A DNA stretch of 64,000 nucleotides, taken from contig JAJFLQ010000116.1 of assembly GCA_021772615.1 (NCBI GenBank), positions 1 to 64,000 on the forward strand, read 5' to 3'. Made by a program: the position numbers and the translations under genes. Positions 53,677-63,110 of this stretch are shown here, in pieces (position 1 is the stretch's first letter; each line of letters begins with the position of its first letter). This DNA is from Verrucomicrobiota bacterium (GTDB taxonomy: Bacteria > Verrucomicrobiota > Lentisphaeria > JABSQK01 > JAJFLO01). The notes below the pieces were generated by a model, which did no database searches, was not told the origin of the DNA, and saw nothing but the letters and a program-made list of their open reading frames with translations.

Positions 53677-54051
53677 CTACTTCCCCAACACCTCATCCAC
53701 CGCTTCGATTATTGCATCGAGTCTGAAGGGTTTCATCAGCGTTTTATCGGCGCCCAACGATGCGGCCGTGTTGAGCATGTCAAAGTACTTCGAGTACTGC
53801 CTCCCGGAAATTGCGATAACGCGCGTTCCCTCATAGTTCTTTCGAATTTGCGTGATGACCTCGATGCCGTCCGCCTTGTCCATAAATATATCGGTGATAA
53901 CCAGGTCGATCGGCTGGTTGTCGCGCAGCGAATGAAGCCCCTCAACACCGTTTGCCGCGCTGTACACCGTATACCCGACCATCTCCAGCGCCTCCTGGAT
54001 TACCGTACGTATGTGTACGTCGTCATCGATTATCAATATCGTTCGGCACAT
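53677..54051 (-). CDS. Single-domain response regulator (CheY-like)
   Basis: 124 residues: ILIIDDDVHIRTVI (acidic pocket), phospho-acceptor Asp in LVITDIFMDKADG, a conserved Ser in VIAISGRQ and Lys in TLMKPFRLD. There is no output domain. The ATG at 54051 has GGGAGGAGACC just ahead; an in-frame start at 54087 is less likely. No histidine kinase is adjacent. It lies downstream of the glycerol-phosphate operon on the same strand. Confidence 0.92.
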   Translation of the reverse strand: MCRTILIIDDDVHIRTVIQEALEMVGYTVYSAANGVEGLHSLRDNQPIDLVITDIFMDKADGIEVITQIRKNYEGTRVIAISGRQYSKYFDMLNTAASLGADKTLMKPFRLDAIIEAVDEVLGK

Positions 54052-54171
54052 GGTCTCCTCCCGTTGCCCTTTCACCATTTCGATCACTGGACTATGTCAG
54101 AATATGGACATAATTGGCGCTATAGCAAACCATCCGTTCGCGATTTGGGAAACTGCCGATACATTTTCGTA

Positions 54172-55242
54172 TCAGCTGCCGGATGCGGTGTCCAGCGTCG
54201 ACAGTGAATCCACAAATTCACCGTAGCGCACGACCAGCTCTGCACAGGACATGGAGCTGAGGATCGTATAGCGATCCTCACGAATCGTGCGCGCACGCTC
54301 GAATACATCACGCACCCGTATGTCCGGTGCGAATGCGTCCATGAAATCCAGGCGAAATCCCAACTCACAACAGAGCGCGATCACACCGGGGTCGCCCTGC
54401 CCGTGCAAATGCAGACAAAACGGCGTTGCGCTGCCCACGAGAAAGCCGTGACTATAGGGACAGTCGAGCATATCATTCACCGCGTGACACAATAAGTGCT
54501 CGGCGCCGCTGCACGGCCGGGTATTCCCTGACACGGCCATCGCGATGCCCGCCATTACGATCGAATCGGCGTATCGCCGCAGAAATGTTGTATCCGTCAC
54601 ATGCGATAATGAGTCCGGTGCGACGTTCGTGAACGAGAATGTGGACAGTGCTCGCGCAAAGTAGTTTGCCCGTTCGTAGCCGGCTGCAATTGCCAAGTCC
54701 CAGTCAAGAAGGGCGGATCGATTCGAGATCAAATCGCCGATGCCGGCGGCAATGTAGCTGCGTGCCGACCGCCGCAACGCTTCGACATCGATCACGATAC
54801 CCATTGGAACTTTTGCGGAATATGTATTCTCCCCGTGCTCGCCGCGAAGCACGGCGATCGGTGATGCCACCGAGTCGGTTGATATCTGTGTCGGGATCGC
54901 CAAAAAATTCCTATTCGACACTGCGGCAAGGTATTTCGCGGCGTCCAACACCCGCCCTCCGCCAACCCCGACGATAAGATCGTAGTTGCCGTCGAGGAGC
55001 TTCCGGCGCTGCTGTTCGATAAACGACAGCGAATTCACGGTTCGACTGACAAGGTCAAGCTGCAGATGATCGTTGGCGGCAACGAGTTCGCACGCGTATT
55101 TCCTCGACTTCTCGACACCGGTATACACCAGAAGTCTGCGAAAATTCAGGTTATACTTGTGGAAAAGCGCAGACAAATCCAGCTCTGCGATAGCCATGTA
55201 TTCGACGATCACAGGCAGGTTGATCTGTTGCGCGTAAATCAT
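54172..55242 (-). CDS. sn-glycerol-1-phosphate dehydrogenase (EgsA/AraM-like)
   Basis: A 356-residue NAD(P)-dependent Zn/Ni enzyme reducing dihydroxyacetone phosphate to glycerol-1-phosphate. Visible are VGGGRVLDAAKYLA, IPTQISTDSVASP, metal-ligand region GIGDLISN (Asp), SGAEHLLCHAVND (His) and SHGFLVG (His). The ATG at 55242 overlaps the previous TGA, so it is translationally coupled to the cytidylyltransferase. In bacteria the enzyme is uncommon; in archaea it makes the lipid backbone. Adjacent TagD- and TagF-like genes suggest the product is activated as CDP-glycerol. Confidence 0.85.
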   Translation of the reverse strand: MIYAQQINLPVIVEYMAIAELDLSALFHKYNLNFRRLLVYTGVEKSRKYACELVAANDHLQLDLVSRTVNSLSFIEQQRRKLLDGNYDLIVGVGGGRVLDAAKYLAAVSNRNFLAIPTQISTDSVASPIAVLRGEHGENTYSAKVPMGIVIDVEALRRSARSYIAAGIGDLISNRSALLDWDLAIAAGYERANYFARALSTFSFTNVAPDSLSHVTDTTFLRRYADSIVMAGIAMAVSGNTRPCSGAEHLLCHAVNDMLDCPYSHGFLVGSATPFCLHLHGQGDPGVIALCCELGFRLDFMDAFAPDIRVRDVFERARTIREDRYTILSSMSCAELVVRYGEFVDSLSTLDTASGS

Positions 55243-55667
55243 TTCGACTCGCGTATTGTCCGGATAATTGACGACGTGCTTATGCCCTCGGTATAAGGCA
55301 CCATCATTAGCGTCACGCCAAACTCTGCCAGATCGGCTTCCGTTAGTCGCAGTTGTTGCAGATACGACGCCCGCGGCCAATCGTCGCCGTGGACGATGGT
55401 GGTGATATCCGGACGACGCGCCAGAACCGACTTGTTGCCCAAGTCATCGATGATGAATGCCTCATCGACGTGTCGGCACGCCTGCACGACCGCCAGCCGA
55501 TCGCCTTCTTTCATGATTGGCGAGGCCTTGTATGCAGCCACGATGCGATCGCTGTTTACGGCAACCAACAGCCGGTCACCAAGATCCCTGCTCGTTTTTA
55601 GTAACGCAACATGACCGCGATGGAAGAGGTCGAATACGCCAATGACATACACTGTGCCGGTGGTCAT
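55239..55667 (-). CDS. TagD-like glycerol-phosphate cytidylyltransferase
   Basis: A 142-residue cytidylyltransferase. GVFDLFHRGHVALL contains the HxGH motif, VAVNSDRIV and TEGISTSSIIRTI match the TagD/GCT signature (RTxGISTT). It would make CDP-glycerol from glycerol phosphate and CTP. It overlaps both neighbours by 4 bases (ATGA). With a glycerol-1-phosphate dehydrogenase next door, the substrate may be the sn-1 isomer. Confidence 0.87.
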   Translation of the reverse strand: MTTGTVYVIGVFDLFHRGHVALLKTSRDLGDRLLVAVNSDRIVAAYKASPIMKEGDRLAVVQACRHVDEAFIIDDLGNKSVLARRPDITTIVHGDDWPRASYLQQLRLTEADLAEFGVTLMMVPYTEGISTSSIIRTIRESK

Positions 55668-57169
55668 AAAGCATCGACTCCGGCATAAAGATCGACGACG
55701 GGCACGTCCGGACCAAGGACGCGGCGGCAGTTGATTGCCATATCGGCCTGGAACCTGTCGGTTGACAAAACGATGCAGTCGACGACATCCGGGTCGAGTT
55801 CACCAACGGTGACAACCGGGATTCCTCTGAAACGATTTTTGCCTGATCCAGGAAAATCGTCGACGAACGCAACGATCTCAAGACTGTTGAGCAGGTCGGT
55901 GTCGGCAAGGGCATTAAACAACATGTGGCTGTGCTGACCGGCTCCGTACACGGCCAGGCGTCGGTCCTGCAATCGTTCCAAAACGGACTTCGGCAGGTCG
56001 AATCGCGACGACATCCGATTCAGATGTTCATCGACCGCACTGGGGTCAACGGCAATGGATCCGCGCACCAGCTCTCGTATCGTCGACGCAGCCGTCTCTG
56101 CGGCGCGTCCCGGGTTGTACACGAGTTTGCGGATCAGTGTGTCCCGGGCCTGCCGCCTTTGATCGGGATGGTCGAGTTGCGCCTGTACCAGAAGTGGCAG
56201 CTCCGACGGCGTCGCAGCGATGACGCCGCACCGCCGTCCCCAGCAGCCGATGCCGTCGCGACCATGGCTATCGAAGAATGCCGGAACATCCATGAACACG
56301 ATGGGTTTATTTGTGAGCAGGAACTCGTAACAAGCGCCGCTTACATCGCCCACCAGCAAGTCGGCCGCAAGAAAATAGGGGTTCGAGTCTCCTTCCACGT
56401 GACGCAGATTGCCGTGATTCCGCTGCATCGCTGCAAGCGTGCTGCGCCAGTCTTTGCCACGATGGCCAAATCGTGCCGCGTGTTCGTTCTGCAAATCGGT
56501 CGAGCAGTGATGCAGCCGGACAATGACGTTGATCGCCAATGCACACAGCACCTCGATGATTTCGCATCCGAATTGCTCAAGTGATGCTTCGCGCTGATAC
56601 GTAGGACTATACAGCACGGTCTTTAACGCAGGATCAAGTCCGAGGCGTCGCAACAGTCCGTCACGGCCTGAACCGCCGACGCATAACACATCCGTCTTCG
56701 GCGCGCCGACCTCGACCACGGTCATCGCAGCCATTGTTTCGGGATAGCGCTTGCAGTAACGATTCCAAGACCCCTGAAACATCGACGGACCGGTCGCGAA
56801 AACGGTGTTGAAATACCCCAACGGATCGGTAGAATCGTCGGCCGGATATTTCGTCTTCTTGTCAGTCAAGCCATGGGTTGCAGCAATTCGGGGTACCGCT
56901 GCGGCGTATGCCGCCGAGCATAACCACGGCCCGGGACAATTCGGGACAGAGGAATACAGCGCGCCGACGACGTCGGAAGGTGGTGCGTCATCGAACGACC
57001 GTAAATCGACGGTCACACCGCCTGCGGCAAGCACGGACCCAACCCGCTGTATCTCTGCTGGAAACGTCCCAACGATCGCGGGAAGACCAACCTCGCAGCA
57101 AGCGCGCATAACGGGCAGCGCGTGCTCCGTAAGGCCACCGCAGATTTCCTCGAATACAATGTGTTTCAT
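55664..57169 (-). CDS. TagF-like CDP-glycerol glycerophosphotransferase with C-terminal Rossmann domain
   Basis: A 501-residue protein. The first 400 residues follow the TagB/TagF GT-B pattern: VLYSPTYQREAS, VIVRLHHCS, and ADLLVGDVSGACYEFLLTN with the conserved Asp-Ser/Gly-Ser-type loop. The C-terminal 110 residues begin RRLAVYGAGQHSHMLF, a Rossmann-like domain shared in style with the next gene. It probably polymerises or transfers glycerol-phosphate onto a surface glycan. Start overlaps the previous stop (ATGA). Confidence 0.78.
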   Translation of the reverse strand: MKHIVFEEICGGLTEHALPVMRACCEVGLPAIVGTFPAEIQRVGSVLAAGGVTVDLRSFDDAPPSDVVGALYSSVPNCPGPWLCSAAYAAAVPRIAATHGLTDKKTKYPADDSTDPLGYFNTVFATGPSMFQGSWNRYCKRYPETMAAMTVVEVGAPKTDVLCVGGSGRDGLLRRLGLDPALKTVLYSPTYQREASLEQFGCEIIEVLCALAINVIVRLHHCSTDLQNEHAARFGHRGKDWRSTLAAMQRNHGNLRHVEGDSNPYFLAADLLVGDVSGACYEFLLTNKPIVFMDVPAFFDSHGRDGIGCWGRRCGVIAATPSELPLLVQAQLDHPDQRRQARDTLIRKLVYNPGRAAETAASTIRELVRGSIAVDPSAVDEHLNRMSSRFDLPKSVLERLQDRRLAVYGAGQHSHMLFNALADTDLLNSLEIVAFVDDFPGSGKNRFRGIPVVTVGELDPDVVDCIVLSTDRFQADMAINCRRVLGPDVPVVDLYAGVDAL

Positions 57170-58317
57170 CGTTCGGGCCGGCCCAAAAGCCGGTCAAAGT
57201 CGATACGGTCGAAAATCTCGAGTTGGCCGCCGACACCGGCGTTGTATATACGCCGGCCGTTCTTCCCATATGCCTCACGTGCCACCTGGTACGCCCGCTC
57301 TATATTGTCCATCTGCGGGTCGTGCCACCGGTAGCCCCTGCCGAAGTAGCCGGGATGAAAATGATTGGGGTCATCGTCGATCGAAGTAAGCACGGCGCCA
57401 TCCGCACGGTGCTGGTCTTTCTTGAGCACATACGAATGATCTGCGCCAATGATATACACCGGGTCGCAGCCGAAATAGTACGCCGCCTGCAGCATGAAAT
57501 AGGTAACGGTACCGCCCAATTCGGCGCCAACCGAAAAATCTGTGGAAAAATCCGAGGCTGGCGGCACCCCGGTAATGTCGATGAAATAGCCATTGTCGAG
57601 CCACTCGGATAAGCGATATTGATAGAACTTGGTCCACGGCAAACGGTTGATCTCGTCGGCTCTGTCTTTCGCCAGCAGCGAGTCGGTCACGAAATAATAA
57701 GTTGGCTGAAATCCTTCGATCAGGTAGATATTGTTACTTGCCAGCGTGATCTCGTTGTTCAGGCGTTCCGGCGATGTTTTCAACAGACTGGGACCGTTGC
57801 ACACAATAAACGCTCGCCGGCCGGCATGGATATTGTGAAACGTACGGATCGCTTCGGGTGGAGACCGGACGTGCTTGGCATAGTTGAATTCAAGGTCGTG
57901 ATGATCATCGGCGGGCACAAGGATAGTACCGTCGAAGCCGGCGTTCACAAGATTTTTCTTCATCCTCTCAGCAGCGGTAAGCGTTGCGAGGATCACCAAA
58001 TTCGGGGAATAGTCCTCAAGCCCCCGATCGATACGTTGTACGGGTATGCCGTCGATCGTTTCGTCCTCGCAAAAATCATCAAGAAATACGAGAATCTGCT
58101 GCGACCGGCGGCGACAGAATAGTGCCAGCAACCGCCCCGCCGTCCCGGCGCCGCAGATTGCGACGCGCGCATCCGGCGGTACTCGCCCGATAACCTGAAG
58201 AAACGTTTTCTCCACCAGCTCGAACGCCATCCGTTCCGGCGACGGCGTCATTTCGTAGGTCGCCGGACCGCACGAACTAAAAGCCGGCTCATAAATCAGG
58301 GGCTGCGTTGAAGGCAT
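57166..58317 (-). CDS. DUF115/GT42-like protein with N-terminal Rossmann domain
   Basis: A 383-residue protein. An N-terminal nucleotide-binding stretch (VAICGAGTAGRLLALF) is followed by a domain with FIVCNGPSLLKTSPERL and NIYLIEGFQPTYYFVTDS, as in DUF115 and CST-type sialyltransferase-like proteins, and GGTVTYFMLQAAYYFGCDPV. It may transfer a sugar or nonulosonate-like unit. ATG 58317 lies within the 3' end of the cyclase gene (29-base overlap). Its stop overlaps the TagF-like start. Confidence 0.7.
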   Translation of the reverse strand: MPSTQPLIYEPAFSSCGPATYEMTPSPERMAFELVEKTFLQVIGRVPPDARVAICGAGTAGRLLALFCRRRSQQILVFLDDFCEDETIDGIPVQRIDRGLEDYSPNLVILATLTAAERMKKNLVNAGFDGTILVPADDHHDLEFNYAKHVRSPPEAIRTFHNIHAGRRAFIVCNGPSLLKTSPERLNNEITLASNNIYLIEGFQPTYYFVTDSLLAKDRADEINRLPWTKFYQYRLSEWLDNGYFIDITGVPPASDFSTDFSVGAELGGTVTYFMLQAAYYFGCDPVYIIGADHSYVLKKDQHRADGAVLTSIDDDPNHFHPGYFGRGYRWHDPQMDNIERAYQVAREAYGKNGRRIYNAGVGGQLEIFDRIDFDRLLGRPER

Positions 58318-59368
58318 CAAAATAACTCCGCAACAGGTTTTGTACCTCGTCGCCATCGGTGAGCGATGCGACAAACATTTTGCCGAACCCACGCGTAAGA
58401 ATGACGCGTATTTCCGCATCCACGTTTTTCTTGTCCTTCTTCAGACAACGATAAAACGCAGCGCTGTCGAGGTTCGGCAATGTGATCCCTTCCCAGTTTC
58501 GTTTCAGAAGCGCTCGGATGCGCAGTCTGAGCTCGGCCGGGATGAGCTTCAGGTGCACGGAGAAGTAGTTCGCAATATCCATACCTATCGAAACCGCGAT
58601 GCCATGAGGAACCGCGTACCGCGTCAATGATTCAATAGCATGACCGAACGAATGGCCGTAGTTGAAAATTCGGCGTTCGTGCCGGTCGAACTCGTCGCGT
58701 TCAATGTATCCGTGCTTGATCTCGAGGCTACGACGAATCAATCCCTGCATTATTTCGGGATCGGTAAATGCCGCATTGTACTCTGCCTGTAACCTCTCAA
58801 AGTCCTGCTCGCCGGCGATAAGAAAATAATGCATCATCTCGCCCAAACCCGATCGGATATCCGCCGTGCCGAGAGATTTGAGGAAAGACCGATCTATGAT
58901 GACGCAGCTTGGCGGGAAAAAGGTGCCGATTTGATTCTTATAGTCGCCAAAATTAATCGAGGTTTTGCTTCCAATACAGCTGTCACATTGCGCCAGCAAC
59001 GTTGTAGGCACGAAAATCCATTCAACCCCGCGATACAGAACTGAAGCGATAAATCCACCAATATCCTGCGTGACGCCCCCGCCAATCACGATCAGACGAT
59101 GATTCTTGCGAAAACCGATCTCGATCAACCGCGAGATAAACGGAGCCAACGCCTTATAACTCTTCGCGGTCTCGTCCGCTTCGACATGAATGATGCGGTC
59201 GTCGACGGCGAGCGTGGCGAGATCGTCGGCGCGCAGGGCTGCGACGCGCTTATCGATAATAATCGTGTCGCCTGCCTTCATGCCGCCGCCAATCGCCGCG
59301 GCAAACGACGACACGAAATCGACGTGGTACGTCCTGAATACGGACTTAATCTCAATTGAGTCGGACAC
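58289..59368 (-). CDS. Divergent 3-dehydroquinate-synthase-like sugar phosphate cyclase
   Basis: A 359-residue AroB-fold protein. NAD- and metal-site motifs are present: VIGGGVTQDIGGF, VPTTLLAQCDSCIG, SGLGEMMHY, NYGHSFGHAIES, VPHGIAV. Compared with AroB, the active-site Lys after the zinc-ligand Glu (E-V-I-K) is His (E-M-M-H) and HGEAV is HGIAV, so shikimate activity is doubtful. It lies in a glycerol-phosphate/DUF115 operon rather than with aro genes. Start is GTG with GGAGGACAGC upstream. Confidence 0.75.
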   Translation of the reverse strand: MSDSIEIKSVFRTYHVDFVSSFAAAIGGGMKAGDTIIIDKRVAALRADDLATLAVDDRIIHVEADETAKSYKALAPFISRLIEIGFRKNHRLIVIGGGVTQDIGGFIASVLYRGVEWIFVPTTLLAQCDSCIGSKTSINFGDYKNQIGTFFPPSCVIIDRSFLKSLGTADIRSGLGEMMHYFLIAGEQDFERLQAEYNAAFTDPEIMQGLIRRSLEIKHGYIERDEFDRHERRIFNYGHSFGHAIESLTRYAVPHGIAVSIGMDIANYFSVHLKLIPAELRLRIRALLKRNWEGITLPNLDSAAFYRCLKKDKKNVDAEIRVILTRGFGKMFVASLTDGDEVQNLLRSYFDAFNAAPDL

Positions 59369-59391
59369 AGCGCTGTCCTCCGAAATCTAAA

Positions 59392-60741
59392 TTATTCTTC
59401 ACGCGCGCCGAAGATGGTGATGATCAGCGGTGAAATGATATACAAGCCGGTGCATGCAAACAAAAGTTCCACCGTCTTCCATTGGCTGTACTGATCCAGC
59501 TTATAGATCTGGAACAACGTCAGCCAATAAATGATGAAGGTCGGCGCCTTGATAAACCGGAGAAAGCGGTACTTGCCGGAATGATTCAAATGCACGTAGC
59601 GATGTTTCGACACCATCAGGTACATCGTAAGTACGTAGAGCACCGAAAATACGCGAATATCCGACAGATAATGCGACACGCCTGCCAGGGACAACCACGC
59701 TGCGCCGATTGGTGAGGGCAGGCCTGAGAAATAATTCGAGTGCCCGGACGCACTAAATCGTTTCAAGCGATAGAACACACTACCGAAATACAGTACTGCA
59801 AGAGCGATACAGACCACTGACAAATCGGTATGTCCGCGAAAAATGGCGTATACCACAACAGCCGGCGCGACGCCGAACGTGGTCATATCGGCGACCGAGT
59901 CGAGGGACTCACCCAATTTCGATGATGCGTCCAGCTTGCGTGCGAGCATGCCGTCGCATGAATCGAAAAGATTGCCGAGTAGGATCAGCAACGCCGCCAG
60001 TGGCACATGCAAGAGCGCCGCGAATATTGTCGCGCCGATGCCGCAGCCAAGGTTTAATGCCGAGAAGAGATTGGGAATCAACGATCGAATCAAACGTCGC
60101 GCCTTTTCTTCGTCACCGCCCGCCCGCTGGACAAAGCGCTTCCAGATAAACGAGCCGAAGTAATCGAGAAACGACCAGATTGTCACCGCGACCGTCGTCC
60201 AGATCAGCATGGCGATAAACCAGCCGGGCCAGGATTGCACCCACAACAACACCGCGTTAAGCGGCTGTAGCCAGAATGGAATCGATTCTGTCGCAGGCAT
60301 TACGACACGAGCCAGCAATATCCCGCAGACCGGCAACGTGATCGCGGTCTTGATCTTACCGGAAAGACTTGCTGCGATGATCTCCCGGTCGCGCGCGCCG
60401 ACTACGCGCAACGCCATGATCGCGAATTCGCGGCTCAAGATGATAAATACCGGAAAAGACGTAATTATCTGCATCTCCAGAAGCGGCAGGAAAACCAATA
60501 CCAGGATCTTGTCGGCAAGCGGGTCCAGAATCTTGCCCGCGTCCGATACCATGTTGAACTTCCTGGCAACCCAGCCGTCGAGGAAGTCGGTGCATGATAC
60601 GATGATGAAAAGCAAGATCGCGAGGAGCTGCCAGAAGTTGTTCTTATACGGGGTAATCCAGAATATCCCGACAACCCCGAGGATACGGGTAAGCGTAATG
60701 CAATTAGCGAGCTGATTGACGGCCGTAAACGATTTTTTCAC
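59392..60741 (-). CDS. Fused PgsA-like and PssA-like CDP-alcohol phosphatidyltransferase
   Basis: 449 residues with two CDP-alcohol phosphotransferase domains in one membrane protein. First: DGWVARKFNMVSDAGKILDP-type motif of PgsA (D-G-x2-A-R...G...D...D). Second: DGMLARKLDASSKLGESLDS-type motif of PssA, in the order PgsA then PssA. The GTG at 60741 is chosen because the frame upstream overlaps the SRPBCC gene and is not membrane-like. It could make phosphatidylglycerophosphate and phosphatidylserine, or use CDP-glycerol-linked substrates given the operon. Confidence 0.85.
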   Translation of the reverse strand: MKKSFTAVNQLANCITLTRILGVVGIFWITPYKNNFWQLLAILLFIIVSCTDFLDGWVARKFNMVSDAGKILDPLADKILVLVFLPLLEMQIITSFPVFIILSREFAIMALRVVGARDREIIAASLSGKIKTAITLPVCGILLARVVMPATESIPFWLQPLNAVLLWVQSWPGWFIAMLIWTTVAVTIWSFLDYFGSFIWKRFVQRAGGDEEKARRLIRSLIPNLFSALNLGCGIGATIFAALLHVPLAALLILLGNLFDSCDGMLARKLDASSKLGESLDSVADMTTFGVAPAVVVYAIFRGHTDLSVVCIALAVLYFGSVFYRLKRFSASGHSNYFSGLPSPIGAAWLSLAGVSHYLSDIRVFSVLYVLTMYLMVSKHRYVHLNHSGKYRFLRFIKAPTFIIYWLTLFQIYKLDQYSQWKTVELLFACTGLYIISPLIITIFGAREE

Positions 60742-60809
60742 AATAGGTGATCTACCAATGGCATCGGACGAATAGGGACGTGCTGTCGGCGCCCTCAGGC
60801 GGCCGACGC

Positions 60810-61232
60810 TTAACTCGCTTCCGCCGCACCTTTGAGTCCGGAAGCGAACTGTTCGAAAGACTCGGTTAAATCCGGCATCATACGGGTGATCAACGGCGCC
60901 ATCAATCCGCTGAATGTCTCGCTCATCTCGAAACGAACGGTCCCGGCCGCCTCCGGCGTAAGTATAAATTGACGAATGCCCTTGAACAACCCCAGCGGCA
61001 TCCCGCCGCGCCAGACCATTTTTTGTTCGGGCAGGAGTTGCTCGACTCGCACCGGAAACGCCCGGTCCGGGCTGATCGCCGCAAAGACCTTGATCATCCC
61101 GCCTTCGGTAATAGAACCCTCGATTCCGATCACACTCGGATTCCACTCCGGGTATCGTGCCGCATCAACAAGCAACGCCCAGATTCGGGCAGGATCGGCG
61201 CGTATTGTTTTGGTGACTGTGTATGTTTTCAT
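60810..61232 (-). CDS. SRPBCC/polyketide-cyclase-like lipid-binding protein
   Basis: A 140-residue START/Bet v1-like fold (KTIRADPARIWALLVDAARY then YPEWNPSVIG), with a hydrophobic cavity expected to bind a lipid or quinone-like ligand. It is the first gene of the minus-strand unit that includes the fused phosphatidyltransferase, 68 bases upstream of it. The ligand is unknown. Confidence 0.85.
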   Translation of the reverse strand: MKTYTVTKTIRADPARIWALLVDAARYPEWNPSVIGIEGSITEGGMIKVFAAISPDRAFPVRVEQLLPEQKMVWRGGMPLGLFKGIRQFILTPEAAGTVRFEMSETFSGLMAPLITRMMPDLTESFEQFASGLKGAAEAS

Positions 61233-62100
61233 TCGTTGTCCGCCGCCTTGCAGTGTGGGTCCCCGTCGAGCGGAATGCCATCCGAGGATCTCACACGTAC
61301 CCTAGCTACCATGAACTACGATTGCAATTAAAGGCAATGACAGATGCACGTCGATTCGCTCACCTTTAGACATGGTGCAGGTGTCCTGTAAGACCGTTCA
61401 GAAGCGTGCCGCTTGCCCGCAGCTAAGGACTGAGCTATGCCTTTGCCTAAAGCGATGGCAATGTACGGGATTTTCGATGGTTGGACAAGGCGTGAGACCG
61501 AAAAAGGAGAATTGCGATCGCCCCGCATGCCCCACGCTGCTGCGACATCCCGCGATGATCGATGTTATCATTGCGAACTGTTCACGCGAGATCACGGTAC
61601 GGAAACAAAAATGCTTGTGCCCTCTGTTGTTGCGCTTCAGCGTGCTTGCGCCATATCATGAGCTATTGCGGCGCATGCCGTGAAACCCACATCCCGCAGC
61701 TGCGCTGGAGTGAACTCCAGCAAAATGTCCGCAAGATCGGCAGCCACGAATCTCTTACATTTACGGCATTGCGTTTCACCCTGTCGGGTTACCGTAGAGG
61801 ACTACTGAACACCCGCACATTCGAATACGCACGCAAAATGGTAGTGACCGAATTGTCGAAAGCGGTTAGCTACGATGTTTGCACCCGCAAGCGGCGTTGC
61901 CGCGTTAAACCTGACTGGCCGGTGCATACGACGGCCTGTGGCCATACCCTATTCGTCGTCTATTTGACGTGTCGATATTGACGGCAGGCGAATACCTGCG
62001 AATAGTATGCGTGATGGTGGTTCTGCCTTTGCGTCTCCCACGCAGGAAAGCGGCAATGCAAACATCCCACCGCAACAACATCTATCCACGGACCCCTAAC
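61233..62100. other. 868-base region without a convincing gene
   Basis: Several frames overlap here. One at 61562-61981 encodes 139 residues that look locally coherent (SHESLTFTALRFTLSGYRRG), but it has no ribosome site, start or domain and I do not call it. An 18-base palindrome lies at 61704-61721. Decayed genes seem possible. The promoter for the 62101 gene should be near the end. Confidence 0.45.
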
Positions 62101-62820
62101 ATGCCGTATTCACAACTGAGTTTGAAAGAAGCCGCCGCCTATCTCCATATCAGTCCGGATCAGATGGAGAAACTCGCGCGTGAGGAAAATCTCTGTAGCA
62201 AGTATATTAAAGACCGGCCGGTCTTTTCGAAATGCGTGCTGCACGACTGGTTAAGCCAGAAATTGGTAGGCGGCCAAGCGGAATCGATTGATCGTTTCGA
62301 AAGTGCAATAAACCGTGGTGATGACACCGCGCCTGAGCAGGACGTTCTCTTTTTGAGCCAGTTCATAACGCCCTACACAATCGACCCGGAATTGAACGCG
62401 AAATCCAAAAGCAGCGTGCTGCGTGAATTGGTAAAGCTGGCCGCAAAAAGCGAGTTACTCACCGACGAGGTCGAGTTGCTCGAGTTAATCGAGGAACGAG
62501 AAGCCCTGTGCCCGACCGGCCTGGTTCGCGGCGTTGCCATGCCGCATAGCCGCAGTCACTCGGATTATCTCATCCTTGATTCGTTCCTGGTGATCGCGCG
62601 TTTGCCGGATCCCATTCCATTTGGTTCGCAGGACGGTGAGCTGGTTGATCTGTTCCTGATGCCCTGCGCAAGCAACGACAAGCTGCATCTGCACATGATC
62701 GCGCGCATTGCGCTGCTCCTACAGAAGACTGACCTCGCCGACGAGCTGCGAGCCTGCACAACCGCTACAGAGATGGCGGAAACGGTTGAGTCGATTGAAA
62801 AGACGTTCACAGAACGTTAG
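62101..62820 (+). CDS. HTH-PTS EIIA (type 2) fusion protein
   Basis: 239 residues. An excisionase/MerR-like helix-turn-helix (SLKEAAAYLHISPDQMEKLA) is at the N-terminus, and a PTS EIIA-2 domain with phosphorylatable His in GVAMPHSRSHSD fills residues about 85-230. Such proteins sense PTS phosphorylation state and may bind DNA. An EIIA domain is also fused to the antiporter at 5273. The ATG at 62101 is taken; in-frame starts upstream (61969, 62056) add nonconserved residues. Confidence 0.8.
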   Translation: MPYSQLSLKEAAAYLHISPDQMEKLAREENLCSKYIKDRPVFSKCVLHDWLSQKLVGGQAESIDRFESAINRGDDTAPEQDVLFLSQFITPYTIDPELNAKSKSSVLRELVKLAAKSELLTDEVELLELIEEREALCPTGLVRGVAMPHSRSHSDYLILDSFLVIARLPDPIPFGSQDGELVDLFLMPCASNDKLHLHMIARIALLLQKTDLADELRACTTATEMAETVESIEKTFTER

Positions 62821-62883
62821 CAGCCGATCGGACTTGAACTCCGCCAGCTCGTTCTGCACGAGAAAAGCCATCCCGCTAGCGGT

Positions 62884-63110
62884 ATGAACGCCAACGTATT
62901 GCGTAGTCTCCTCTACTTCGTGTTCCTGGCGCTCGTCGTTGGAGCTTTAGCGTGCTTGCGCTTTGCCGCGTCAATGGCTCTGCGTGACGTGAACACCAAC
63001 GTGTGCGCAATGGCATCATCGTGGACATCCACAGCCTGCAGACGGCCGATGCGATCGAGTCGACGATCCTTTCGCAGGATTCGCCTCCAAAAAATCATGT
63101 GATGCGCTAA
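62884..63110 (+). pseudogene. Frame-disrupted small membrane protein fragment
   Basis: From ATG 62884 one frame gives a hydrophobic helix (LLYFVFLALVVGALACLRFA). Near 63005 the coherent reading jumps frame to NGIIVDIHSLQTADAIES, which ends at TAA 63110. The switch suggests a frameshift. No family recognised. Confidence 0.35.

Noticed and set aside
58289..59368. Housekeeping aroB
   Set aside because: Active-site Lys is His, HGEAV is HGIAV and no aro gene is adjacent.
61562..61981. 139-codon frame, locally coherent
   Set aside because: No recognisable start, ribosome site or domain; its first third is Cys-rich noise. Kept only as a remark on the region.
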